Positions 1-10,200 of a stretch of DNA of 24,038 bases are shown here, one piece after another (within the stretch, counting starts at the first letter, position 1; each line of letters opens with the position of its first letter). The DNA is from Pelargonium cotyledonis (Eukaryota; Streptophyta; Magnoliopsida; Geraniales; Geraniaceae), in contig JAYMTA010000805.1 in assembly GCA_036897625.1 (NCBI GenBank), positions 1 to 24,038 of the forward strand, in the 5' to 3' direction. The notes beneath the pieces were generated by a model. That model did no database searches. It worked only from the letters and a program-made list of their open reading frames with translations, and was not told where the DNA came from. Made by a program: the position numbers and the translations under genes.

Positions 1-120
1 GAGAGAGAAGCTGGGTTGGGAGAGAGAGAGAGAGAGAGAAGCTGGGTTGGGAGAGAGAGAGAGAGAGAAGCTGGGTTGGGAGAGAGAGAGAGAGAGAGAA
101 GCTGGGTTGTGTTGTGTTGT
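1..120. repeat. GA-rich minisatellite followed by a GTTGT run
   Basis: Four copies of a unit containing AAGCTGGGTTG start at 8, 39, 68 and 99, so the period alternates 31, 29, 31. Between them lie (GA)n runs of varying length. The last copy runs into a short GTTGT tandem at about 106-120. The block lies just upstream of the first ATG of the plus-strand gene and so is probably promoter-proximal or 5' leader. GA tracts there are common in plants and can bind BBR/BPC factors, but binding here is inference. The repeat begins at the window edge, so its full length is unknown. Confidence 0.9.
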
Positions 121-176
121 GATATTCACTGATTCACAACCGCATTTGTTAATTTACTAGTTGCTGATTTCAAGAG
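121..176 (+). other. presumed 5' leader of the DUF547 gene
   Basis: This stretch contains no ATG and has an in-frame TGA at 165-167 ahead of the ATG at 177. It therefore reads as untranslated leader. No clear TATA box is visible in the 176 bases available, so the transcription start cannot be placed. Confidence 0.4.
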
Positions 177-479
177 ATGCTTTGTTTGAGAGCTGAAGTT
201 CTGGACGACGACTACCACAGCTGCACTTCCCGGGATAATGCCGCTGCCGGTGGATTCAGCCTCCCCATCAATTTGTGAGTCAAAGCTATATTCAATCTTC
301 TCCATTATTGATTTTTTGTTCTGGGTTCATCGGAAGGATGATAAAAATTGCATCTTGGTGAGGACAGTGGGAGCTCCATTCATAGATATCTGCGTAAAGC
401 TGGTGCTAAGGGCACTCGTCAATGGACTTTGAGCAGTGCGTTTTCTTCTGCAGATGGGTCCCCTACCTCTGATCTTGAG
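177..479 (+). other. exons 1-2 of the DUF547 gene (N-terminus)
   Basis: Exon 1 (177-274) ends at a good donor, TTT|GTGAGT. To keep frame, exon 2 must begin at 368 after GAGGACAG, which lacks a strong pyrimidine tract. It then reads through IHRYLRKAGAKGTRQWTL and ends at 479 before GTACTG. The AG at 336 is an alternative acceptor but runs straight into stop codons in the needed frames. Exon 2 is clean and probably real; the exon 1 link is the weak part. Confidence 0.55.
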
Positions 480-3400
480 GTACTGTGTTCTTTTTTCAAT
501 TGCTTTCCTGTTTGGTTCACTTTTTGTTTGGTCACTCGCAGTGGTCTACTTAGGTCATTCACAGGTTTCTCAAAATTTTGCTGTTTTGCTACTGTATTCA
601 TGTTTCAATTTAATTATTTGGGGTCTGCTGGACTGTTCAGTTCTTGTATTGGCATTGTGGCATTGTTTCAACTCCAGCTCCAGCTCCAGCTTCACCTTTT
701 TGATCCAGGGCCTGTCTTTACTCAATAGATCTTTTACTCATTATAGCAGTTTTGAGTTTTGACCTGAATCATGCCATGCCACTCCTCACGGGTGGAGTTA
801 ACTGTCCTTGTCTCAGTGATGAGATCAAATTCAATTTGAAATTTCTAATTTATCCCTACTAGGTTGGTATTATCTTCAGCTTCTACTTGGAGGACTTTCA
901 CTTTGAATTATTTTTTTGTCATTTCTCGGGCTGCTTGTCTGTCAAACCAGTCACTGCTAGATTTTAACAGAAATCTCCTCCACCAGCATGTTGTGTGTCT
1001 GGAAGTGTTTGCATGACACCATAGTCAAGGTTTTTTTTTTCTTCATGATGTTTCTGAGACAATGGAATTATTTCCATCGAGGGCCAGTCAGTGACAGGCA
1101 TTTCACCCATGTGACCTTTGCCAAGTGAAGTCGGTGAGTTAAGACATAATTATATTGTCTCTTTGTACCAAAAACTCAGCTTTGAAGAATGCACAATTTT
1201 CAGATACTTTTCTTCTATATGCTCGTATCTGCAGATCTCACATGACTTCAGAAGTTTAAAATAGGCTTTAATTCCCTTCAAATTTCCCCCCCTTTTTTTT
1301 ACCAGAAGATTGACCCTTAAAAGCAGCAATGGTTCGTTTTAGATATTTTGGTTATTAATCTTACTCCAAATGCATTTATAATCTTGCTGTCATTCTTCTT
1401 TAGTACTAAAGATTTGATATTCTCTTCCCAACATTTACTGTCATTATCTTCTTTTTCATCGCACACTTCTTCCAATTAGCTTTCACGATGGTTTCTGGTT
1501 CATCATAATTGGCTTTTTGTTTGAAATTGATGGATCAGCAAAAGCACTAATTTGCTTATTTAACTATTATGTAAGTCGGAAAGTACACTACCTGCAGGAT
1601 TCTAAGCCACAGGACAGGAGTAAAGAAGTGAAAAGTGAAAAAATGTATCTCCAGAGATACCAGCTTGAGCAAGATGTGAGTGTTGTCTATATTCTCTGTT
1701 ATTTCTGCCTCTTCTTCTTTCTTTATTTTTTGGTTTGAACATTGAAATAGACATATGAATGTGATTACTAGGTCCTCAAATTTTATATCCACCTGACCAA
1801 TCCAAGATGTAATTAAACTCTACTTACTGGAATATTAAACTCTACTTACTGGAATATTACATGATTGTTTTTGGTAATGATAAGAAGGGATCCAACACCG
1901 ATTTAGGCTCTGGTTAAGATTAGTCTGACTTCATTCTTTCACATGTTATCAGTAGAAGCAGTTTTTATCAGATTAATTCTTTAGCTTGTTTAAGTTGGCT
2001 CAATAACTAATTTTTTTGCTCCTGATTTATATCTCACTAATTATTTCGCCAGTTTCTACTCTTGAAAGCTATCCAACTAGTGACAATTCATGATACAGGT
2101 CAAAGAGTTGCAGAAGAAGCTGCAGGAGGAGATTGACTTGCACTTGGCTCTTGCAAGTGCTGTTGAAGACTCATGTTCATCCTTCTCAAATTCACCTTGT
2201 CAGCTACCAGATAGGGTCAGTTTTCTTGTATTGTGTCTCATTCTGTGGTTTCTCTTCTTGTTATCTCAAGCTTCCTAGCCTGGATTGCAGGCTCAGGAGC
2301 TTTTGGATAGCATAGCCATTTTGGAGATCAGTGTTTCAAAGCTAGAAGAAGAATTGATTGCCCTGGAGTGTCAGCTTAGTCAGGAGAGGAATGAACGTCG
2401 CCTTGTCGAGTACCGTTTAAGGCATCTGCCCTGTAATACATCATCACTTTTTAATTGCTCTCCCACCTACTTAACAGAACCGGTAATCACTCTTGTGCTT
2501 TCCTTGAAAGCTTTCCTCAATGGTTTTTCAATGGTTTAACAAATCCATTGGCAGTTCAATTTTTGTTGTTAACCAATCTATCTAGCTGTCCAGTCCGGCA
2601 TGTATGAGTTCTTTTCCATGGGAACATTTAAAAAATCTAGTATATATACTTTAAAGATCCATCATACGAGTGCTATACTCCTACCTGCCAATTCAAATAA
2701 AGATCACTGAACAACTAAAGAAGCTAACGGTCTTCAGATTGTTGCAGATTAAGAGATCTTGCAATGACAACAGAATGGAAGAAAAGATAGATGGCATGTC
2801 TTCATCTGTGGACATTGCCGAACATCCAAACAAGTATTTCCTTGTGGAGAATCTTTGGCACCATCCTAACCAGCTCTCAGAAGAAATGATACTCTGCATG
2901 AGAGATATTTTTCTCATTTTAGCAGATACATCAAAGTTCTCTTCTTTTGAGGGTGTTGCCTTGTCATCTTCACCTCAAGGCCACCTTTCCTTCACTTCTT
3001 TGGCATCTGTGGCATCTTTGCTAGACTTACCTGTAACAACTCCACTAGTGAGGAGTCCCTCAGTTGATTTGGAGCATGGTTTTGAAGCACTATCTCAAGA
3101 TAACATGTTTGATCCATATATAGTACCTGGTAAGGTAGATTGGAGAAGAATAATTGGAACATACAGCACAGCAGTTGGGGTCTCTTGGTTGTCCGTTGGG
3201 AAGAAAGAACTTGAATATGCTGCTGGGGCTTTCAAAAGATTTAGGTTTGCTTCAGATCTTAATGTTGGCTAAAGTATTTATCACTCTCTGACCCAAAATA
3301 ATTGTCCACTTTCTCTATAAAAAAAATTGTCCCCCCAAAAATTTCATAGCTTGCTTCTGATGTGCTCTCTCTCTCGCTCTAAAAGACTGAATTTGCTTGT

Positions 3401-5652
3401 TGATTATTTCTTGCTCTCTGGAGGCTGAATTCACAAAAGTTCATTGATTTATTTACACATGATTAGTATATACGCTTGATTGAGTATAATGTTGACAGTG
3501 GAACTTTAGTGTTGTTGAACCCTTGCTAATTGGCATTTGGCATAGATGTTAGTGTTTCATTAAAAACTTCTGGAATTGCTTTAGCTAAGGGAACTGACTC
3601 ATTCATTTTCATAATCCTCCTTCTGGTGCAGGTTACTTGTTGAACAGTTAGCGAGAGTGAATCCATCTCGCATGAATCGCAATGAGAAGCTGGCATTTTG
3701 GGTCAATTTGTACAATGCTTTGATTATGCATGTAAATCTCTCTATCTCTCTCTTCTTTTTTTAAATGTTAGCTAGTCCCATGTAGAGCTGGTATTTGGTT
3801 CTAGCAAGAAAAGATTAAGCTGATTATTCACCGTCCAGATGAGAATTAGGCATTCTTCTGTCTAAGGAGATAGTCTTTCATATGAGAAAACATCCAATGC
3901 ATCTGCATGGTCAATGTGTTGAATGCTGATGGACTCTGAAGCATCCCAATAGTAAATCTGACTGTTTATACTTCTATATTCTCAGGCCTATTTGGCGTAT
4001 GGAGTTCCAAAAAGTGATATTAAATTACTTTCCCTAATGCAAAAGGTTTGTTTTCTTAATTTTTGTACAATTTTGAAATCAGTGTGAAGTTCTGAATGCA
4101 ATGATCAATGGTATGCAGGTAGCTTATACTGTCGGGGGGCACTCGTTCAGTGCAGCTGACATCGAATACACCATTTTGAAGATGAAACCTCCAGCTCATT
4201 GCCCGCAACTTGTACGCATCAATTTCATACTATTTACCCTCCCTTTCTGCTTCTTCTTCTTCTTCTTCATACTATTTACCCTCCCTTTCATTTAGTTGAA
4301 CCTGAGCTGCAACCTTATCGCTGTGGCAAGGTTAGAAGATCACGTTTACCATAGGAATAAATTTAAAATAAATAATGAATGGGAACTTATCAAACTAGCC
4401 CATTCATTTATGAGATTCTGACTTGGGGAACTCCTGAATTATGTAAACTTTTGAATGTTTAAAACTATCATACCTTCTATTATTTTCTTCACAGGCCTTG
4501 TCTCTTGCACTTCATAAATTCAAGGTATCAGAGGAACAAAAGAAGTATTCAATTGAGCATCCTGAGCCTCTTCTGACTTTTGCTCTAAGCTGCGGGATGT
4601 ATTCTTCACCAGCAGTAAGAGCTTACAGCTTATTGTTTACCCTTTCAATTACTGAAGTATATCTTTAATATCAAATCGAGCTCAAAAAAAAAAAAAAAAA
4701 AAAATCAAATCTGATGTTTTGCAAGGACCATCTTAAATATCTTCATTTAGGAGTTGGTATATTATACTCACTGTATATTAAGTGCAAATACAAAATAGCG
4801 AGCTTATTTAATGTTAGGACAACACAAGATTGGTTGCGAAGGAATGCAGAGAAGGTTACGGGGTTTGGCCGGCCTGATCTCGAGAACCTCACTAACTGTC
4901 TCATGGTTGCTAACCCCTTATGGCCATGACTAAAGGGAAGCAATCCACAAACAAACCATGATTAAGATACTCAGTATAAAAATATTCCTTGGCCATCATT
5001 TCTCTTACAGGGATATACACAATCATTATCCAGGCATGCTCTGCAATGACTGCCTTAAATGGGACCTGTTGAATAGAACTTACAAAAAAGGATGGCTTTT
5101 TGTTTGACACGTGGTAATCCAAGCATTATCTTGATAGGAAACTGCTTAGCCTCATTCTTTCAGATAGCTATATATTTCATTGGTTATGATAAGCTCATGC
5201 ATGCATTATGAATAATTTTTGTGTAGCTATGGAAGTTGGTAGCTTATATCGATCTTTATGTATTCGTGCTCCTGCCCTACTGAGTTACTCTGTATTTTAC
5301 GTGTTATCATCAGGTGAGAATATTGCGACCGGGAAATGGGAACGAGTTGCTTATGCAGTTGATGAAAGATTATGTGAGAGCTTCTGTTGGAATAGGCGAA
5401 GGAGGGAAGTTGTTGGTACCAAAGTTGCTGCATAGTTTTGCTAAAGGCAGTGTGGAAGATTCTTTACTGCCGGAATGGATATGCCAATTCCTCTCACCCG
5501 AGCAAGCTTCCATGGTCAAAGATTGTTCTTCCAATCATAAGTGGAGGCTTCTTGGTCCTCGAAGCTTCACTGTTGTACCTTTTGATTCAAGATTCCGGTA
5601 CCTATTCCTACTGGAAGAAAATAAGCTTTTACAAGAAAAGGTTCAACATTAA
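177..5652 (+). CDS. DUF547 protein with N-terminal MIP1-like leucine zipper
   Basis: The inferred model joins 177-274, 368-479, 1598-1675, 2099-2215, 2291-2482, 2748-3244, 3632-3731, 3986-4045, 4119-4211, 4495-4614 and 5314-5652 (stop TAA), giving about 601 residues. All borders are GT-AG and all phases agree. Residues about 85-175 form a coiled coil like the MIP1 ternary-complex-factor leucine zipper of plant DUF547 proteins. A serine-rich linker follows (about 200-340). The DUF547 domain lies at about 365-520, with family hallmarks KLAFWVNLYNALIMH, SAADIEYTIL and FALSCGMYSSPAV. No signal peptide or membrane segment is seen. The family is widespread in plants and its biochemical role is largely unknown; a protein-protein interaction role through the zipper is inference. 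The start at 177 is the first ATG seen, but the first intron has a weak acceptor, so the N-terminal 34 residues are least sure. From exon 3 on, confidence is high. Confidence 0.88.
480..1597 (+). other. intron 2 of the DUF547 gene, no gene seen
   Basis: This 1118 bp intron holds T-rich and C-rich runs (for example 1029-1040 and 1286-1300) and only short random reading frames. I see no exon with acceptable splice borders and no recognisable mobile element. It ends with the acceptor CTGCAG|GAT. Confidence 0.7.
1598..2482 (+). other. exons 3-5: MIP1-like leucine-zipper coiled coil
   Basis: Exons 1598-1675, 2099-2215 and 2291-2482 are all phase 0 and encode 26, 39 and 64 residues. They include YLQRYQLEQD, VKELQKKLQEEIDLHLALAS and LEEELIALECQLSQERNERR, rich in heptad-spaced leucines, with charged residues between. 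This is the region related to the leucine zipper found ahead of DUF547 in plant proteins. A proline- and serine-containing break (SFSNSPCQLPDR) separates two helices. Confidence 0.85.
1812..1858. repeat. two-copy 22 bp tandem repeat
   Basis: A 22 bp unit (starting ATTAAACTCTACTTACTGG) occurs at 1812-1833 and again, identical, at 1834-1855, with the start of a third at 1856-1858. It lies inside intron 3 and looks like a recent local duplication. Confidence 0.9.
2748..3244 (+). other. exon 6: linker region between zipper and DUF547
   Basis: The longest exon of this gene (497 nt). It encodes a serine-rich stretch, then YFLVENLWHHPNQLSEEMI and MRDIFLILADTS, and a segment KVDWRRIIGTYSTAVGVSW leading up to DUF547. 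The block before DUF547 with a PNxLSEEM motif is typical of plant zipper-DUF547 proteins. The exon ends in AG, which joins a G at 3632. Confidence 0.85.
4224..4289. repeat. 24 bp direct repeat flanking a TTC tract
   Basis: The same 24 bases (core CATACTATTTACCCTCCC) occur at 4224-4247 and 4266-4289, separated by 18 bases of mostly (TTC)n. It sits 12 bases after the donor of intron 9. Slippage or a small tandem duplication explains it. Confidence 0.9.
4615..5313 (+). other. intron 10 of the DUF547 gene, with a 21-A run
   Basis: This 699 bp intron carries a poly-A run at 4684-4704 and a less AT-rich stretch at about 4836-4920 that differs from its surroundings. The two could be remnants of an inserted retro-element, but I see no target duplication and cannot name a family. 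Otherwise nothing is recognised. Confidence 0.5.
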
Positions 5653-6280
5653 CAACCATTAGAGAATCTAATTGTTTCATATTGTAGCATTATCATACCA
5701 GGTATTAGAATTAGATACCAAAGTCTAGCCAATTCCGCTTCTGCTCCACTTTACTCTTCATTTCTAATTTTGTTGTTAAAACACATTTAACCAGTGTTTT
5801 TTGTTAATACATTTGTGTCGTGCTCGGCATTGCCCCAGAACGCTACACAAACGCAACTGGTCCGTCACTGAGGTCTTGTAATTGAACCACGTACAGATGG
5901 TTTTTAACAGAAAATTTTGAACCAACCCATGTAATGAAATGAAAGAAAATCTTGAAAGTCCAATATATATTCCTCAAACTTCTTATATTTCAATAAAAGA
6001 GACAGCAATCATGTGAAACAATAAAACTCTCAACATAGAATTTCCACTAACTTGTCCGCGAGAACAGAATCAACAGTGTAAAAAATTTCCTCAGCAAATC
6101 TGAGGTATTAACAAAAAAATATGGTGAATTATAATGATACACTGACAAGTAGATGAAGGGCTTGACACACAAGTGGGCTGCAAAACCAGCTGACAAATGA
6201 AATAAACAGATTGGGAATATGCAGTGCAGCTACAGCAAAAACCATTCGTCCAACGCAACTAAATACTCGAATGCAAATGT
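5653..6280. other. convergent 3' untranslated/intergenic region
   Basis: Only 628 bases separate the two stop codons. AATAAA at 5992-5997 and 6020-6025 on the plus strand are candidate poly(A) signals for the DUF547 gene. No exact AATAAA was found on the minus strand here, though plant signals are loose. No further gene is seen. The 3' untranslated regions of the two genes could overlap. Confidence 0.5.
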
Positions 6281-7255
6281 TTACTGTGGTAGAAGAGCTT
6301 TAAGTTGTGCATTGAAAAGATCGCCAAGAGCTCCACGAACATCCATCTGGAAAAAAGAAAAAGAAAATATAAATATCAGCAGCTTCAGTAATTAAAGTTG
6401 AATTTGGAATGCAGTATTCGTGACAAGGTAGGATCCATGTGAAGTGGGAATGTGAATGAGGCTAACATAGTACAATGCTCAAAGAGCTCAGTCCTCCCTC
6501 TCAATAAGCCCTATTCACTCGTAACAATCACATTGCCTAAGACATCAAGGATCAACTCTCCATGCACCTTATCTGCCATGTCAATGCTGAACTTTACACT
6601 AACAGAAAATAAATATAATCTGCCACTTTATCTTTGGGTCAACTCTCCATGTATGACCCAACAGGTCTTGCACAGTTCAGAATTGCAACCAAAGCTCCTT
6701 AGTTGCATAACAATGAAAGAAATAATTGACCGTCTCCCAACTACATTTTCAGAGTATTCACTGTACCAAACGCAGTGTAACAGATGTGCATTAAGGGAAA
6801 ACTGAGACTTCCAGTTCCAGACTTGAAGTTCAGACATTTTGAATGATGAGAAATTGCAATTCAATCTAGTGGTCCGTTTGGATTCTTGAATTTGATTTGA
6901 AATCCTGAATTTGAGTCCAATCTAATGTTCGGAGGCACAACGAATTTGTATTTGGATTTGAGCCCAAATCCAATCAGATTCAAAACATGACTACAACTTT
7001 TACCCACATGTCCATGGGTTATGGTTTTCCAAACATTATATTTGTATTTGAAATACAACATTTCAAATCAAACCCTGCGATTACAAACACAACCTAAAGG
7101 TATTTTCTGATAGAATAACTTCAACACAGCATGTCTATTCAATTTCAAACTAAAGGTACCTGATCACAGCATACAAGCTTTGTAAGCAAAGGATAAATTT
7201 CTCTCAGGTGTCTTCTGAAAATCTGATTGTTCATAGAGCACATGCCTTTAAGCAC
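6281..7255 (-). other. last two exons (32-33) of the BIG5-like gene
   Basis: Exon 32 (7255-7160) encodes [20 protein letters not shown] and continues to VCCDQ. Exon 33 (6346-6281) encodes [20 protein letters not shown], then Q and the stop TAA at 6283-6281. This is the usual extreme C-terminus of the plant BIG5 type. The intron between them (6347-7159) holds a foldback element. Confidence 0.9.
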
Positions 7256-10200
7256 CTGAAAAATCAAATATGATACAACTTCTGTTAATACCATTCTCGT
7301 ACAGCTGTATTGGGGATGGAATCAAAGTCCCAACTATTTTGAAAGTCGATTTAGACTTCTAGTACAACCAGCTTGAAGTAGCTTGAAGCGCACATTTCCA
7401 AGATGCATTTGTTGAAGTTCACAAAATAACAGATAAAAACTCCACACAAAATGAAGAAAGACCATAACACGTTCAAAGTTAGTGAAATGTCAAGTTGGAG
7501 AAAATGCAAATCAATACAAATCAATAGGGCTGGGTTTTACAGATGAAAATAACTCACACAAAAAACTAATTACTAAATAAATATATCATATAAATCAGCA
7601 GTGTCCCCAACAAAAAGAAGTCGATAGATATCCACATAAATACAACAAAGAACTTAATGCAAGCAAAAGGGTGTACTAGAGCTGATATGCAAAATCAACA
7701 ATATACATACCTTAACTATGACTGGAGAGCGTAACTCCAGAACTCGATGAATATCCATATTAGGTGTTTCCCCTACATTTGAGTGGAACTCAGATGCCTC
7801 CCTTAATACCTGTTCACAGAAAGACACCAGTTTCCCTTCTGCAATTCCTTCAAGTTTTTCTTCTGAATTAGAATCTTTGACTGTAGTTCTATCTATTTCC
7901 TGGGAACCGTTAGATTGTGAATGTTCCTCTCTGTCCACATAGAATCCAGAAGTTGCTTTGTGTAAGACATCCAGATATATGGAAGTCCCTCCCAATTCCT
8001 GGCGAAGAAGATTCAGAGGTGGCCTGTCCAAAGAAGATATTAGTTGTGATATAACGTTCCTGTTGATGTGGAAAAAAAAAAGCTCTGCAATATTACGAAA
8101 TTTAAAGAGAAATGAAATAAAAATAAAAAATAACAAAGAAGACAAGACAAATATATTAAGGTACAAATCTGTGGCCAACCTATCAGCCGGAATATGGCGC
8201 ATGCGCAATCTGAGATTGGTGTATGAATTATATGTAGCAGCAAATTCCAACAAGGATAGTAAGATCTCCATTATGGCAACCTTATGAGGCACTTTCAATT
8301 TGGTCCAGTATTTCTTCTGCACATATTGGAAATATTTCAGCAGATGGGAAAAAGGTTCTAACATGGTTATTGCAAATTTCAGTGATGCAATAGGACACCT
8401 CTCTTAATCTCCCTTTTCAGTAGAACAGGTGGGATCAAAGTTTAATTTAACCCTCTCCACCGCTCTACTTTTCAGACTACCTGACACATTTATGAATACT
8501 TACAGTTTTTTGGCTATTAGGAGCCTTAAACTTACCCACAAGTTTGCAATTTGCATTTATGAGTTTAAGGAAACATATAACACAACAACAAAAACCATGT
8601 AAGAGTCAAATCTGTACCTGAATACTATCAATGGTACCAAGAAGTAATAACTGAGTGATGCACTTGCTCCTCACAGTTCCCATTAACGGACCTTCTTCCT
8701 CTTTGACTTCAAGCTCCACAGCATCAGGAACCTACAGTGGCATTAATATGAGAAAAACAAAGAACTGACAGTGGCTTGAAAAATACAATCATCCCAATTC
8801 TGAGATGTTATTGCATTTTCTTGTAGGGATTTCCTTTGATCAAGCTTAGATGAAATATTTAACTAAACATGTTGAAGAGGCAAAGGAAAAGGTAAAAAAA
8901 AAAAAATTGTATCACATGAAATATTAGTTACCCAAGTATAATGTAGCCGATAATTAATATTAGAAGAAACTGCAAGTAACATAGTACAATAATGCAATAT
9001 ACAACGTTAGTACTCACTATATTATAGAATAAAACGCTTATAAGCAAATATAAGAAGATAGCAAAGACTTCCTTATATCAGTTCAAATGGGTATATATGG
9101 CAATTACACAGTAGCATTATACCTTGACTTGAGATTGTTGCAAAGCATCCGATGCAAGACTCTTAGATTTCGAGGTATAATTTCTGAGAAAGAGATTGTC
9201 CATAATTCTTTGGCCTATTGTTTGACTCCGTTGAAGACTTCCAGATTCAGCAGATTTCTGAGCTCTTCCCGATGGTGACGGAAGACCTACAAGGCACACA
9301 TTTTCTGCTCTTTAAATATGTTTGGCAGTGAATATATTAGCATTTCATTTGTTGCAAGAGGGTGGCACACAGTAGGAAAACTACTCAAGAACAATGGCTA
9401 GTTAAACAGATTGTTTGAATCACATGTGAATATAAACAAAGTTGTACAAATGCAAATATTAGATGTCTGAATGTTGACAATGAGGCAATGAGCCATTCCA
9501 AAGCAATATTTGTTCAACAAAAATGGAGAGCTAACCTTCGGATCCATCAAAGTTATTCCGTGATCCTGGGTCTTGACTCTGGTCAAGTATAGCTGATTCA
9601 TCAGGATTTTTTGCTGACCCATCAGCACCAAGATTTGAAGATGTCAATAAAGATCTCTTTCCATTATCGCTAACACTTAATTGACGGTTATCCACTTCTC
9701 CGTTGCTATCAGACATTAGGAAAGGTGTATCACCACTGGTTAAAACTGTCTGGGTTTGTAGGTTATCAAAATCCAAAGCATTGAGCAGCTCAAGCGGTTG
9801 GGTTGTGTATGAAGCATCTCTGGTGGTCAATGCAAAAAAAATTATAATCATGAAACAGTTATGAAATTTTTTCATGAAATACAATATTCGCACCTTATGC
9901 TTTTCAACAGTGTATCCCAATCGTTTTCACAAAACTGGTGTCCTCCAACCTCTATAAGGTGTACTAATGCACCCATAGCAATTGACACTACTGTCTGATC
10001 TGTCTTTTTGGCACAATCCAATAACAAACTCAACAGTGGTGCCAACATAAAACAAACCTCCTACACAAGAAAATGAAAAGAATGTTTCTGCTAAGCACAT
10101 ATTTTAGAAACCCAATCATCAAACAGAGAACTTCAGAGTTCAGAGTATAATTCAAATCTATTTTCACAATTCACAAATATACAAGTTCTTACAATTTGCT

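Larger units (their letters stand above)
3632..5652 (+). other. exons 7-11: DUF547 domain and C-terminus
   Basis: Exons 3632-3731, 3986-4045, 4119-4211, 4495-4614 and 5314-5652. DUF547 marks are visible in order: NEKLAFWVNLYNALIMH, AYLAYGVPKSD, SAADIEYTILKMKPP, PEPLLTFALSCGMYSSPAV and ILRPGNGNELLMQLMKDYV. The C-terminus has a WRLLGPRSFTVVPFDSRFRY segment and ends EKVQH before TAA at 5650-5652. Confidence 0.9.

Noticed and set aside
1..120. CRISPR-like repeat array
   Set aside because: The repeats have no unique spacers; it is a GA-rich minisatellite in a plant genome.
348..762. Open frames of more than 100 codons crossing intron 2
   Set aside because: Only the part to 479 makes sense as coding; beyond the GTACTG donor the sequence is T-rich and protein-like features vanish.
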